A stretch of 17,350 nt of DNA, taken from contig JBAXAR010000037.1 in NCBI GenBank assembly GCA_037142475.1, positions 1-17,350 on the forward strand, read 5' to 3'. This document shows positions 1 through 6,976 of this stretch, piece after piece. The notes beneath the pieces were generated by a model, which saw only the letters and a list, made by a program, of their open reading frames with translations, did not search any database and was not told the origin of the DNA. The stretch's first letter is position 1; each line of letters begins with the position of its first letter. The stretch is from CAIUMH01 sp037142475. Its GTDB lineage: Bacteria > Actinomycetota > Acidimicrobiia > Acidimicrobiales > RAAP-2. The position numbers were made by a program, and so were the translations under genes.

Positions 1-76
1 CCTTCGGAGGACTCTTGCGAATCGCATGGTGCGCACAGCCAGCAAGGATGAGGGCGGCCCCTGTGGCCGCCACCAC
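1..76 (-). CDS. Putative lipoprotein, N-terminal fragment (cut by window edge)
   Basis: Reading minus-strand from GTG at 76, the frame stays open to the window edge and gives a short hydrophobic segment (AATGAALILAGCA) ending in a good lipobox, Leu-Ala-Gly-Cys, with Cys as residue 14 or 13 depending on which of two adjacent GTG codons (76 or 73) is used. This is the pattern of a type II signal peptide: the Cys would be diacylated by Lgt and cleaved by LspA. The start lies 11 bases past the qcrB stop, so the gene is probably the next member of the respiratory operon. Weak points are a poor ribosome binding site and no Arg/Lys after the chosen start; the basic codons just upstream have no start codon near them. 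Only 25 residues are visible, so the function of the mature protein cannot be told. Confidence 0.5.
   Translation of the reverse strand, partial: MVAATGAALILAGCAHHAIRKSPPK
53..71. repeat. 7-bp perfect inverted repeat at the lipoprotein gene start
   Basis: GGCGGCC at 53-59 pairs perfectly with GGCCGCC at 65-71 across a 5-base loop. In minus-strand RNA this is an all-G/C hairpin starting immediately after the second GTG start codon of the lipoprotein gene and 17 bases past the qcrB stop. No T-run follows it, so it is not a classical intrinsic terminator. It could stabilise the 3' end of the qcr message or lower translation of the lipoprotein. It also encodes signal-peptide residues, so it may be chance in GC-rich DNA. 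Confidence 0.4.
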
Positions 77-87
77 CCTGCGGACTC

Positions 88-1635
88 TTAGCGGCTGACG
101 CGTCGCACGCCCTCTTCGCTGGAGCCTTCTGTTTCGTCCCCGCTGTCCTCAGTGAACTCGATGAACGTCGGGACCGGCTCTGCATCGAGCTCGACGTGGC
201 CGTCACCTGGTCGAGACACAGCGGGCACTGCGAGGTATTCGCCTTCGGGTGTCCGTGTCACGACATTGGCTCGCTTGCGCTTGCCGCCTTCTGGAACGGC
301 TTGGAGTTCCTTGCAGATCTTGACGGTGATCGGATAGGTGAGCAGGGGAACTGCAATCACCAGGATCCGCATGGCCCAGAGCATGCCGTTGAGCGAAACG
401 TGGAAGTAATTAGCCAAGACGTCGGTTGAACTGGCGATGAACATCATCCCGAGGAATGCCAGCATTGCTGCACCTGCCCCGGTCCGCTTCGGACGGTCAC
501 GAGGACGATCCAGCAGGTTATGCATGGCGTTGTCCTTCGTGTACCAGCGTTCAAGCGCAGGCCAGGCGAAGCAGATCCCGAACACGACTCCCGGGAAGAC
601 TGCTGCGGGCAGGAAGACTTCGAGCGGGATGGTGTAGCCGAACCCGGTGAATTCCCATGACGGCCAGATTCGCAGCGCCCCGTCGAGCCATCCCATGTAC
701 CAGTCAGGCTGAACGGCGTAGGAAATCTTGGCGGCATCGTAAGGACCGAAGAGCCAGATCGGGTTGATCTGGGCCAGGGCTCCGAGGAGTGCCGTGACAC
801 CGGTCACCATGAAGAGGAATCCCGTGGCCTTGGCGGCGAAGACTGGGACCATTGGAGCGCCGACGACGTTGGTCTCGGTGCGTCCCTTTCCAGGGAATTG
901 CGTGTGCTTCTGGCGGACCAGCAAGAAGAGGTGCGCCGAGACCAGTCCCAAAATGATCAGAGGGATCAAAAGAACGTGAATCACAAAGAACCGGGGGATA
1001 ATCGCCGTTCCTGGGAAGTTCCCTCCAAACAGGAAGAACGCCAGATACGTCCCGACGACAGGAACAGACTCAGTGATCGAGAAGGCGATCCGGAGCCCTG
1101 TTCCTGAGACCAAGTCATCAGGCAGCGAGTAGCCAACGAACCCGTTGCCAATCGCCAGGATGAGCAGGACGGTCCCAATCGTGTAGTTGAGCTCACGAGG
1201 CTTGCGGAACGCCCCGGTGAAGAACACCCGTGCCATGTGGACGACGATCGCTCCCACGAAAATGTCGCAGGCCCAGTGGTGCATCTGTCGCATCAGCATG
1301 CCGCAGCGAACATCGAAGGAAAGATCCACCGACGAGGCGAATGCTGCGGTGACGTGCTGGCCGCGGAGCGGAGCGTATGAGCCGTGGTACACCACGATTG
1401 ACTGGGACGGAACGTAGAAAAGCGTCAGGAAGATCCCGGTCGCCATCAGGATGACGAAGGAGTACAGGGCAATCTCGCCCAGCATGAACGACCAGTGGTC
1501 GGGGAAGATCTTGTCGAGCAGCGACCGTCCGCCCTTGGCAATGCCGAGACGATCGTCGAGTTCTCCAACGATCTTGCCAACAGGTCCAAACGCTTCGCGC
1601 TTGGCGTCGGTGTTGTCGGTTGACGTCGTGCTCAT
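88..1635 (-). CDS. qcrB: Cytochrome bc1 complex cytochrome b subunit (QcrB)
   Basis: This is the membrane cytochrome b of the menaquinol:cytochrome c reductase, 515 residues. It carries the two b hemes and forms the quinol oxidation and reduction sites; in actinobacteria the complex joins aa3 oxidase in a supercomplex. Candidate heme ligands are His119/His120 with His133 in one helix and His220 with His235 in another; the 220/235 spacing is the longer, b6-like one. The quinol-oxidation motif is present as PDWY at 310-313. Several hydrophobic helices run from about 50 to 440. After the last helix there is a hydrophilic tail of about 70 residues, acidic near the end, a kind of extension also seen in actinobacterial QcrB. 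The ATG overlaps the qcrA stop (ATGA), and GGGAG upstream serves as ribosome binding site. Confidence 0.97.
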   Translation of the reverse strand: MSTTSTDNTDAKREAFGPVGKIVGELDDRLGIAKGGRSLLDKIFPDHWSFMLGEIALYSFVILMATGIFLTLFYVPSQSIVVYHGSYAPLRGQHVTAAFASSVDLSFDVRCGMLMRQMHHWACDIFVGAIVVHMARVFFTGAFRKPRELNYTIGTVLLILAIGNGFVGYSLPDDLVSGTGLRIAFSITESVPVVGTYLAFFLFGGNFPGTAIIPRFFVIHVLLIPLIILGLVSAHLFLLVRQKHTQFPGKGRTETNVVGAPMVPVFAAKATGFLFMVTGVTALLGALAQINPIWLFGPYDAAKISYAVQPDWYMGWLDGALRIWPSWEFTGFGYTIPLEVFLPAAVFPGVVFGICFAWPALERWYTKDNAMHNLLDRPRDRPKRTGAGAAMLAFLGMMFIASSTDVLANYFHVSLNGMLWAMRILVIAVPLLTYPITVKICKELQAVPEGGKRKRANVVTRTPEGEYLAVPAVSRPGDGHVELDAEPVPTFIEFTEDSGDETEGSSEEGVRRVSR

Positions 1636-2573
1636 GATCGCTCCCAGTAGCCGGGTCCGACAGGTTCCTTGTAGTCGCTCTGCGCTCTCACGTATCCCCG
1701 GCCATCAACGTAGATGGGCAGCTGCGGGAGCGGCCGCGGGGCAGGTCCAAACGTGGGGACACAGCCATTCGTGACATCGAACATCGACTGGTGGCAGGGG
1801 CACACGAGCGATTGGAGTTGCTGCTCGTAAAGGCCCACTGGGCAACCGAGGTGGCTGCAGAGCTTCGAGTACGCCACGTAGCCAGCGGGCCCCCAGGTCT
1901 CACGCCCCGGCCGAGTGGTGAAGTTCTCAGTGGTCAAGCGGATCAAGACGGTCTGGTCGACGGCTTGGCCGCTCTCCGTGTCCTGGTACCCCTTGGGGAA
2001 GACCGTCACGATGCCGCCAACCGCAAGGTCGTCGACGTGCACGGGTCGTCCGGTTGAATCCACAAGGTACGACCCACGACGCCAGTCAGTCTTGGTCAGG
2101 GTCTTCTTCGGGAGCGGCCCGAGGGAGCGGACCAGTGGGAATGCAGCGACGATGCCGAAGGCGGCGAGACCGAGCCCGGCCACACCTCCAAGGAGCTTGC
2201 GACGTCCAAGGATGCCTCCACCACGCTGGACGACGGCAGCCGCGAGGCTCTCGCGCTCCTCGTCGGTCCCACGCAGTTCGTGGCGCTCCTCAACAAACGG
2301 TCCCTTGGGCATGAGGTACTTGCCCCACGCGGTAATACCAAAGCCCAAAAGGAGAACTCCAATGCCCATGGTGAACCCATAGACCCAGGCATCAGCGTTG
2401 AACCAGTAGGCAACGCCGAATCCGATGATGCCCAAGATGCCGAAGAACATGGCGATGGCAATGAGCCGCTCTGTGCGCTCAGGGTCCCGCGCCAGCGGCT
2501 GCATGTGGGGGTCGTCAGAGGTTGCGGTTGCCAGAGAGACTGGCGTCCTTTCCTCCTGCGGTGCGTCGCTCAC
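1632..2573 (-). CDS. qcrA: Cytochrome bc1 complex Rieske iron-sulfur subunit (QcrA)
   Basis: This 313-residue Rieske protein moves electrons from menaquinol at QcrB to the diheme QcrC. The [2Fe-2S] ligands are Cys239 and His241 (CSHLGC) and Cys258 and His261 (CPCHQS), with Cys244 and Cys260 placed for the stabilising disulfide. The N-terminal part has three hydrophobic segments at about 37-58, 64-84 and 128-147, the three-helix actinobacterial architecture rather than the single anchor of proteobacteria. A twin-arginine stretch (GRRKLLGG, 123-130) lies directly before the third helix, as in Streptomyces Rieske proteins, where Sec inserts the first two helices and Tat moves the folded cluster domain. 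It overlaps qcrC upstream and qcrB downstream by 4 bases each. Confidence 0.97.
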   Translation of the reverse strand: MSDAPQEERTPVSLATATSDDPHMQPLARDPERTERLIAIAMFFGILGIIGFGVAYWFNADAWVYGFTMGIGVLLLGFGITAWGKYLMPKGPFVEERHELRGTDEERESLAAAVVQRGGGILGRRKLLGGVAGLGLAAFGIVAAFPLVRSLGPLPKKTLTKTDWRRGSYLVDSTGRPVHVDDLAVGGIVTVFPKGYQDTESGQAVDQTVLIRLTTENFTTRPGRETWGPAGYVAYSKLCSHLGCPVGLYEQQLQSLVCPCHQSMFDVTNGCVPTFGPAPRPLPQLPIYVDGRGYVRAQSDYKEPVGPGYWERS

Positions 2574-3550
2574 GTGCGGTCTCCGATCCAGAAGCCAATA
2601 AGGGCCAGTATTCCAACACCGAGGGCAAGGCCGATGAAGCCCTCCGCCACGGGTCCCAGTCCACCGAGGCCGAAGCCACCGGGGTTGACAGGGTGCTGGA
2701 TGTTGCCAGTCACGTACCCGACGATGTTGCGAACCTGCTCGTCGCTCAAGTTGCCGGTGAAACGAGGCATGTTGCCGGGTCCAGTCCTGATGGCTTCGGC
2801 GACTTGGGTCGATGGAATGTTCCGGAGGCTCGGGGCGTACGTGTTCTTCGCCAGAGCATCACCACCACCAGTGATGGTGTGGCACGCCGCACAGTTCAGG
2901 GCGAACAGTGAAAAGCCATCCGAGGTGTCCGCGGTGCCAGGAGAGTGGACGATCGGGATGTAGGGCGTCGCTGGAGAAAGCGAGTTCACCCATGCTGCGA
3001 TGGCGTGCGCTTGTTCAGTCGAGAGCTTCGGGGTCTTGCGTCCGGCTTGGACCTCACGAGGATCGGCTGCAGGCATCCGTCCCGACTCGATCCAGAAGTC
3101 GATGGTTGCCGGTCCAAGGCCTCGAAGGTTCGGGTACCCACCGGGGGTGTTGTCGGCGGCAACTCCATTGGCCTTTGTCCCGTGGCAGCTGGCGCAGTTC
3201 TGCATGTAGAGCGCCTCGCCGAGGGGAATCAGATCCTTGGGCGGCGCCACATACGTGATGTGCTTGTTCCCATAGGAAACAAGGGATCCGTTCTTGTAGA
3301 CCTGAACCGAAGAGTTTGCCGAACCGGAGTTCTCGCGCCCCGTTTGGTAGGCCGCCGGTGGAGCGATGGCTCGAACCTGAGCCTGCGCCGTGGCGACTTT
3401 CGATGAGATGAGAAGTGGTTCTGCGGTGGTCCCTGGTTCGGCTGATGCGCCTCCCCCGGAGAACAGGGCAAGGCCGCTGAGCAGCGTGGTGCCGAGCACC
3501 ATGGCGGGCAGGATGAGCCGGCGGGTCAGAGATGCACTCATGGCGCTCAC
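2570..3550 (-). CDS. qcrC: Cytochrome bc1 complex diheme cytochrome c subunit (QcrC)
   Basis: QcrC passes electrons from the Rieske protein straight to the aa3 oxidase, replacing a soluble cytochrome c. Two heme-attachment motifs are visible, CASCH (119-123) and CAACH (220-224), each followed by a Met-Pro likely to give the axial ligand (Met159, Met261). An N-terminal hydrophobic stretch (about 12-32) is a signal peptide or anchor, and a C-terminal helix (about 303-322) anchors the protein, with the heme domains outside. Between the signal and the first heme domain lies an extra segment of roughly 75 residues (37-110), longer than I recall for mycobacterial QcrC. The GTG at 3550 overlaps the ctaE stop; an in-frame ATG at 3541 is an alternative. 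Neither has a clear ribosome binding site, so translation is probably coupled to ctaE. Confidence 0.96.
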   Translation of the reverse strand: MSAMSASLTRRLILPAMVLGTTLLSGLALFSGGGASAEPGTTAEPLLISSKVATAQAQVRAIAPPAAYQTGRENSGSANSSVQVYKNGSLVSYGNKHITYVAPPKDLIPLGEALYMQNCASCHGTKANGVAADNTPGGYPNLRGLGPATIDFWIESGRMPAADPREVQAGRKTPKLSTEQAHAIAAWVNSLSPATPYIPIVHSPGTADTSDGFSLFALNCAACHTITGGGDALAKNTYAPSLRNIPSTQVAEAIRTGPGNMPRFTGNLSDEQVRNIVGYVTGNIQHPVNPGGFGLGGLGPVAEGFIGLALGVGILALIGFWIGDRT

Positions 3551-4143
3551 TTTAGGAGGAAGAGGCAGGCGTACAGGCCGACCCAGACGACGTCAACGAA
3601 GTGCCAGTAATACGACACGCCCTGGAAGGCGGCAAGCTCGCCGGGGTCCCCACCCTTACCGCGCATGCGGCCCAAGAGCAGGCACATGGCCAGCAGACCG
3701 ATGAACACGTGGAGGCCGTGGAGGCCTGTCGTGATGTAGAAGACCGACCCGTAGGAGTTCGTGTACCAGCGAGTCGTCAGGTTCACCCATTCGTAGACCT
3801 GGTTTCCGACAAAGAGAACACCCATGACCAAGGAGATCACGACCCACTTCCGAGCCTTGACCCGCTCCATGTGCTCCTCGTGCCAGACCGCCATCCACAT
3901 CGTGCCTGACGATGCAACGAGGATGATCGTGAAGATCCCCGCTTGGAGTGTGTCGAGTTCGGTCCCCTCCGGTGGCCAGACGGCGAGGTGTGCCCGAATG
4001 GTGAAGAGGGCAGCAAAGAGCCCTGAGAAGAACATCAATTCTGAACCCAGCCAGATCATGATCCCGATCGCCAACATTGGAGGGCGATCGTGGACGATCT
4101 TCTGCCTGCGAACAGGTGGGTCTGTCGTCAGTGCTTGCGTCAC
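3547..4143 (-). CDS. ctaE: Cytochrome c oxidase subunit III (CtaE)
   Basis: This is subunit III of the aa3-type terminal oxidase, 198 residues with about five membrane helices, the short bacterial form lacking the first two helices of the mitochondrial protein. It stabilises the catalytic subunit and its proton uptake. Family residues visible are the SELMFF segment with Glu35, the GLHGLHVFIG helix (His142, His145) and the C-terminal YWHFVDVVW motif (172-190 region, His181, Asp184). The GTG at 4143 is chosen because AGGAAAGAG (4148-4156, minus sense) lies just upstream. A longer in-frame reading from TTG at 4182 has no such site and would add 13 residues unlike the family. ctaE heads the tightly overlapped qcr operon. 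Subunits I and II (ctaD, ctaC) are not in this window. Confidence 0.95.
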   Translation of the reverse strand: MTQALTTDPPVRRQKIVHDRPPMLAIGIMIWLGSELMFFSGLFAALFTIRAHLAVWPPEGTELDTLQAGIFTIILVASSGTMWMAVWHEEHMERVKARKWVVISLVMGVLFVGNQVYEWVNLTTRWYTNSYGSVFYITTGLHGLHVFIGLLAMCLLLGRMRGKGGDPGELAAFQGVSYYWHFVDVVWVGLYACLFLLK

Positions 4144-4202
4144 GATTCTCTTTCCTAGTCCACAGTGATCGGCATGCGCCAAATCTGCTCCACGGATCGT
4201 AC

Positions 4203-6515
4203 TCAGCCGGTGCCGGTATCCGTGCGTTCTTCGTCGGGGATCTCCAACGCACCCTCCGGCAGGTCGACCGGAAAGGCCCGGGAACCGACCATTCGAAGTC
4301 GTCGGGTGGGCCGCGTCATCGCCACGTAGAGCGTTCTGAGTCCTCGGTAGGTCGGCTTGTGTTCACCCGCCGTGCCCTCAGCCCCTCGAGCCGCCACCTC
4401 GGCGGGCTCGACAATGACCACACCGTCGAATTCAAGACCGTGGGCTTGGTCTGTGGCCATGAGAACAAGCGGCGCGGCCAGACCCGGACCACCAGGTGCA
4501 GCCGGGTCCACGGGGTTCACCCCAGATCCTTCGAAGCCAGCAGCCAGAAGGCTCAGCATGGACCTCGGCGCGAGCACCGCAACGTGACCCGGCGAAACAC
4601 GCTCGACCTCGTCTCGCGTGGCGGCAACAACTCTGGCCACCAACGCGTCCGGACTGACGAGCTCGAGGCACGGTCGTTCGCCCACCTGACGAACCGGGCG
4701 AGGTGCGACGAGTCCGGTACCGGCAGCATCGAGAACATGGCGAGAAACCTCGATGACCTCAGACGGCGTCCGATAGCTGACCGTGAGATCCACCCGGTGG
4801 GGGGCCTTCGTCACCCCAAGGTGCTCAGTGATCTCGTCCCAGCTCGAAGGAGCCCAACATCCCGTTGCCTGTGCGATATCTCCCACCAGTGTCATCGAGT
4901 TCGACAGCGACCGCCGCGCCAGCATGCGCAATTGCATCGGCGAGAGATCCTGCGCCTCATCGACCACGATGTGGCCAAAGGCGCGGATCTCGTCCTTTTC
5001 GGGATCCGGGCCCACCGGGTCACTGCCATCAAGACCTTGAGGCCAACCAGCGTCATTGCTCGGCTTCTCGACACGCCGCTTCGGTCGGCTCACCGCCCTC
5101 GATCCCAGCAAGGGGCGAATCTCGTCGATAAGAGCGATATCGGCGACGGTCCATGCCACAGCGTCAAGCGATACTGACCGATCACGCTGGAGCAACACAT
5201 ATTCGTCCTCGCTCAGGATCCCCTCTGAGGCGACTCGGATCAGGGGTGCCGCACCAAAGAGGTCATGGAGCAGCTCGTGGGCCGAAAGCCTTGGCCACAT
5301 CCGGCGGAGCGCCTCTCGAATCTCTGGCATCTGGCGGATCTGGCGCGAGAAATCAGCGAGGTCGAACTCCTCATCACTGAGTTCCGAGCCTCGGCGCGAT
5401 CGATACTGTGACGCCAGCGCCCCCATGACCTCGGCTTCGACGAAGCGTCGCCGAGCGTTATGCGTTCCAGGCCGGCGCCTCGCTCGCCCAACGATGTCGG
5501 CTGAGGTGGACGCTCGGAAGCGGAGGGTCGAAGCCCCAAAGGGGATCAGCACATCTTCCTTCAGCGGTCGCTGGCGGGTCCTCACCGCACGGGCCACAAC
5601 CTGCGCCATCCTCGGGTCTCCTTTGAGCCGTTCAACCGGCTCAGACTCGGTTCCCCTCACCCTCGCCTCGCTGACAAGCCCCGAGATCGTCGAGAGGGTG
5701 ACCCCAGTCTCACCAAGCGAGGGAAGGACCTGCTCAATGTAGCGAAGGAACAGCGGATTCGGGCCGACGACCAGAAGACCTTGGCGCTCGAGCGGGAACC
5801 GATGCGTGTAGAGGAGATAGGCGGCCCGATGAAGGGCGACCGCCGTCTTGCCGGTCCCGGGACCTCCCTGCACGAGGAGAACGCCCGACAGCGGCGCCCT
5901 GATGATCTCGTCCTGCTCGCGCTGAATCGTGCCCACGATGTCAGACATCTGGCCCGTTCGGGCCTGGCCAAGGGCACTGAGAAGCGCTCCGGGGCCACCA
6001 AGACCCATCCCGCCGCCCACAAGGCCTTCACCCACTGCTCCGGGGACGACGCCGGGGGCCTCGGGGGTTGCGAAGTACTCGTCTTCGACCCCCACCACGT
6101 TGCGATGGCTGATTGAGAGGTGGCGCCGCCTGACGAGGCCCTGTGGGTCAAGGCCTGTGGCTCGGTAGAAGGGTTCTGCAACCGGAGCTCGCCAGTCGAC
6201 GATCATCGGCTCTCGACGATCATCCGAAACTGCTAGGCGACCAATGTGGAACACCTCAGGTGCCGAGGGGTCTTCGCCGGCGACATCGATCCGGCCGAAG
6301 GTCAGGGGCTGATCACCCACTTCGAGGTGCTCGAGTCGGGCGAGGCTTGTGCGGACCACGATGTCGCGCTCGGTTCGGGACTGAAACGTCCCGCCGCGGC
6401 CCGTATCGATGACCTCGTCGAGCATCTTGCGCGCCTCGACCCGCATCCATTCGAGCGCGTCGTATGCACGGTCCAAGAAGGACTGCTCCTCGACGATGTC
6501 ACGCTCAGCGGCCAC
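4203..6515 (-). CDS. helD: HelD-like UvrD-family helicase / RNA polymerase recycling factor
   Basis: This 770-residue superfamily 1 ATPase resembles actinobacterial HelD, which binds stalled RNA polymerase, opens its clefts and removes nucleic acid; relatives in Streptomyces and mycobacteria influence rifamycin tolerance. The N-terminus (about 1-35) looks helical, like the HelD arm entering the polymerase secondary channel. Helicase motifs follow: Walker A GGPGTGKT (217-224), Walker B DEAQD (519-523), motif III around LVGDIAQ (543-549), SYRTPSE (580-586), QAHGLEFD (690-697) and motif VI VAMTR (731-735). A Gly-rich stretch (about 152-180) precedes the Walker A region. Start GTG at 6515 has AAGGGA upstream. 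It lies 59 bases upstream of ctaE on the same strand with no visible terminator, so read-through into the respiratory operon is possible. A DNA-repair UvrD paralogue is less likely given the N-terminal arm. Confidence 0.9.
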   Translation of the reverse strand: MAAERDIVEEQSFLDRAYDALEWMRVEARKMLDEVIDTGRGGTFQSRTERDIVVRTSLARLEHLEVGDQPLTFGRIDVAGEDPSAPEVFHIGRLAVSDDRREPMIVDWRAPVAEPFYRATGLDPQGLVRRRHLSISHRNVVGVEDEYFATPEAPGVVPGAVGEGLVGGGMGLGGPGALLSALGQARTGQMSDIVGTIQREQDEIIRAPLSGVLLVQGGPGTGKTAVALHRAAYLLYTHRFPLERQGLLVVGPNPLFLRYIEQVLPSLGETGVTLSTISGLVSEARVRGTESEPVERLKGDPRMAQVVARAVRTRQRPLKEDVLIPFGASTLRFRASTSADIVGRARRRPGTHNARRRFVEAEVMGALASQYRSRRGSELSDEEFDLADFSRQIRQMPEIREALRRMWPRLSAHELLHDLFGAAPLIRVASEGILSEDEYVLLQRDRSVSLDAVAWTVADIALIDEIRPLLGSRAVSRPKRRVEKPSNDAGWPQGLDGSDPVGPDPEKDEIRAFGHIVVDEAQDLSPMQLRMLARRSLSNSMTLVGDIAQATGCWAPSSWDEITEHLGVTKAPHRVDLTVSYRTPSEVIEVSRHVLDAAGTGLVAPRPVRQVGERPCLELVSPDALVARVVAATRDEVERVSPGHVAVLAPRSMLSLLAAGFEGSGVNPVDPAAPGGPGLAAPLVLMATDQAHGLEFDGVVIVEPAEVAARGAEGTAGEHKPTYRGLRTLYVAMTRPTRRLRMVGSRAFPVDLPEGALEIPDEERTDTGTG

Positions 6516-6578
6516 GGTGGATCCCTTGTCGGTCTTTAGAATGGGGGACGTCTGAGTCTAGGTGGTCAGGGCATCGAC

Positions 6579-6613
6579 ACCGCAAGGCGGTCGCTCCTCG
6601 CCCTCAGGCTGAG
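6579..6613. promoter_or_regulatory. Two small palindromes in the helD / ybjQ-hem divergent region
   Basis: Within the 137-base divergent gap (6516-6652) there are two short inverted repeats: ACCGC-AAG-GCGGT at 6579-6591 and CTCAG-G-CTGAG at 6603-6613. The second ends 3 bases before a candidate -10 element for the heme operon, which is where a repressor operator could lie. Short palindromes are common by chance, and I do not recognise a known regulator's box (no clear iron box or LexA box). Confidence 0.3.
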
Positions 6614-6616
6614 CCC

Positions 6617-6622
6617 TACGAT
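6617..6622 (+). promoter_or_regulatory. Candidate -10 element for the ybjQ-hem-lnt operon
   Basis: TACGAT fits the actinobacterial TANNNT -10 pattern. Initiation 6-8 bases downstream would leave a leader of about 23 bases containing the ribosome binding site AAAGGAT at 6640-6646. No convincing -35 is seen 16-18 bases upstream. On the other strand, TAGACT (6555-6560 read on minus) is a similarly weak candidate for helD. Both rest only on pattern and position. Confidence 0.3.
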
Positions 6623-6652
6623 GGGAGCGGAGCACGAGAAAAGGATTCCGAC

Positions 6653-6976
6653 ATGCTGGTTTCGACCATGAATGACGTCCCGGGGTATCGGATCACCGAG
6701 GTCAAGGGGGAGGTCTTCGGCCTGACCGTTCGATCTCGAAATGCCTTCTCGAATATCGGTGCCAGTTTCAAGGCCCTCAAGGGCGGCGAATTGAAGGGGC
6801 TGACCAAGAACCTTCAAACCAGCCGCCAGGAGGTCATGGAGCGCATGCAGGCCGAAGCAGAAGCCAAGGGAGCCAACGCCGTGATCGCATTTCGGTTCGA
6901 CTCAGGAGAGATCGCCGACATGGGCTCTGAGATCTGCGCATACGGCACGGCCGTGGTTATCGAACCGATTTCGTGA
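6653..6976 (+). CDS. YbjQ/UPF0145-family small protein
   Basis: This 107-residue protein matches the YbjQ (UPF0145) family in length and pattern: an N-terminal strand (LVSTMNDVPGYRI), GLTVRSRN, a helical region of repeated charged residues (about 52-72), then AKGANAVIAFRFDS (71-84) and a C-terminal AYGTAVVIEP strand. The family is often annotated as heavy-metal-binding from its structural fold and oligomeric state, but its cellular role is not settled. The start at ATG 6653 is set by AAAGGAT 6-12 bases upstream; the longer open frame from 6464 is non-family sequence running antisense to helD. The stop overlaps the hemE GTG (GTGA), making this the first gene of the heme-lnt operon. A link to metal or heme handling is only suggested by position. 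Confidence 0.85.
   Translation: MLVSTMNDVPGYRITEVKGEVFGLTVRSRNAFSNIGASFKALKGGELKGLTKNLQTSRQEVMERMQAEAEAKGANAVIAFRFDSGEIADMGSEICAYGTAVVIEPIS

Noticed and set aside
4144..4182. Longer ctaE start at TTG 4182
   Set aside because: No ribosome binding site and no family similarity in the added residues; GTG 4143 has AGGAAAGAG upstream.
4144..4202. Promoter for ctaE (TTGGCG with a 17-base spacer to ACTAGG)
   Set aside because: The -10 match is very poor and would place the transcription start almost on the ribosome binding site.
4077..5177. Plus-strand open frame of 366 codons opposite helD
   Set aside because: It is Arg/His-rich with no domain pattern and lies fully antisense to a clear helicase and the ctaE start; such frames are common in GC-rich DNA.
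6464..6652. Longer start for the YbjQ-like protein
   Set aside because: The extension overlaps the 5' end of helD in antisense and is not family-like; ATG 6653 has AAAGGAT upstream.
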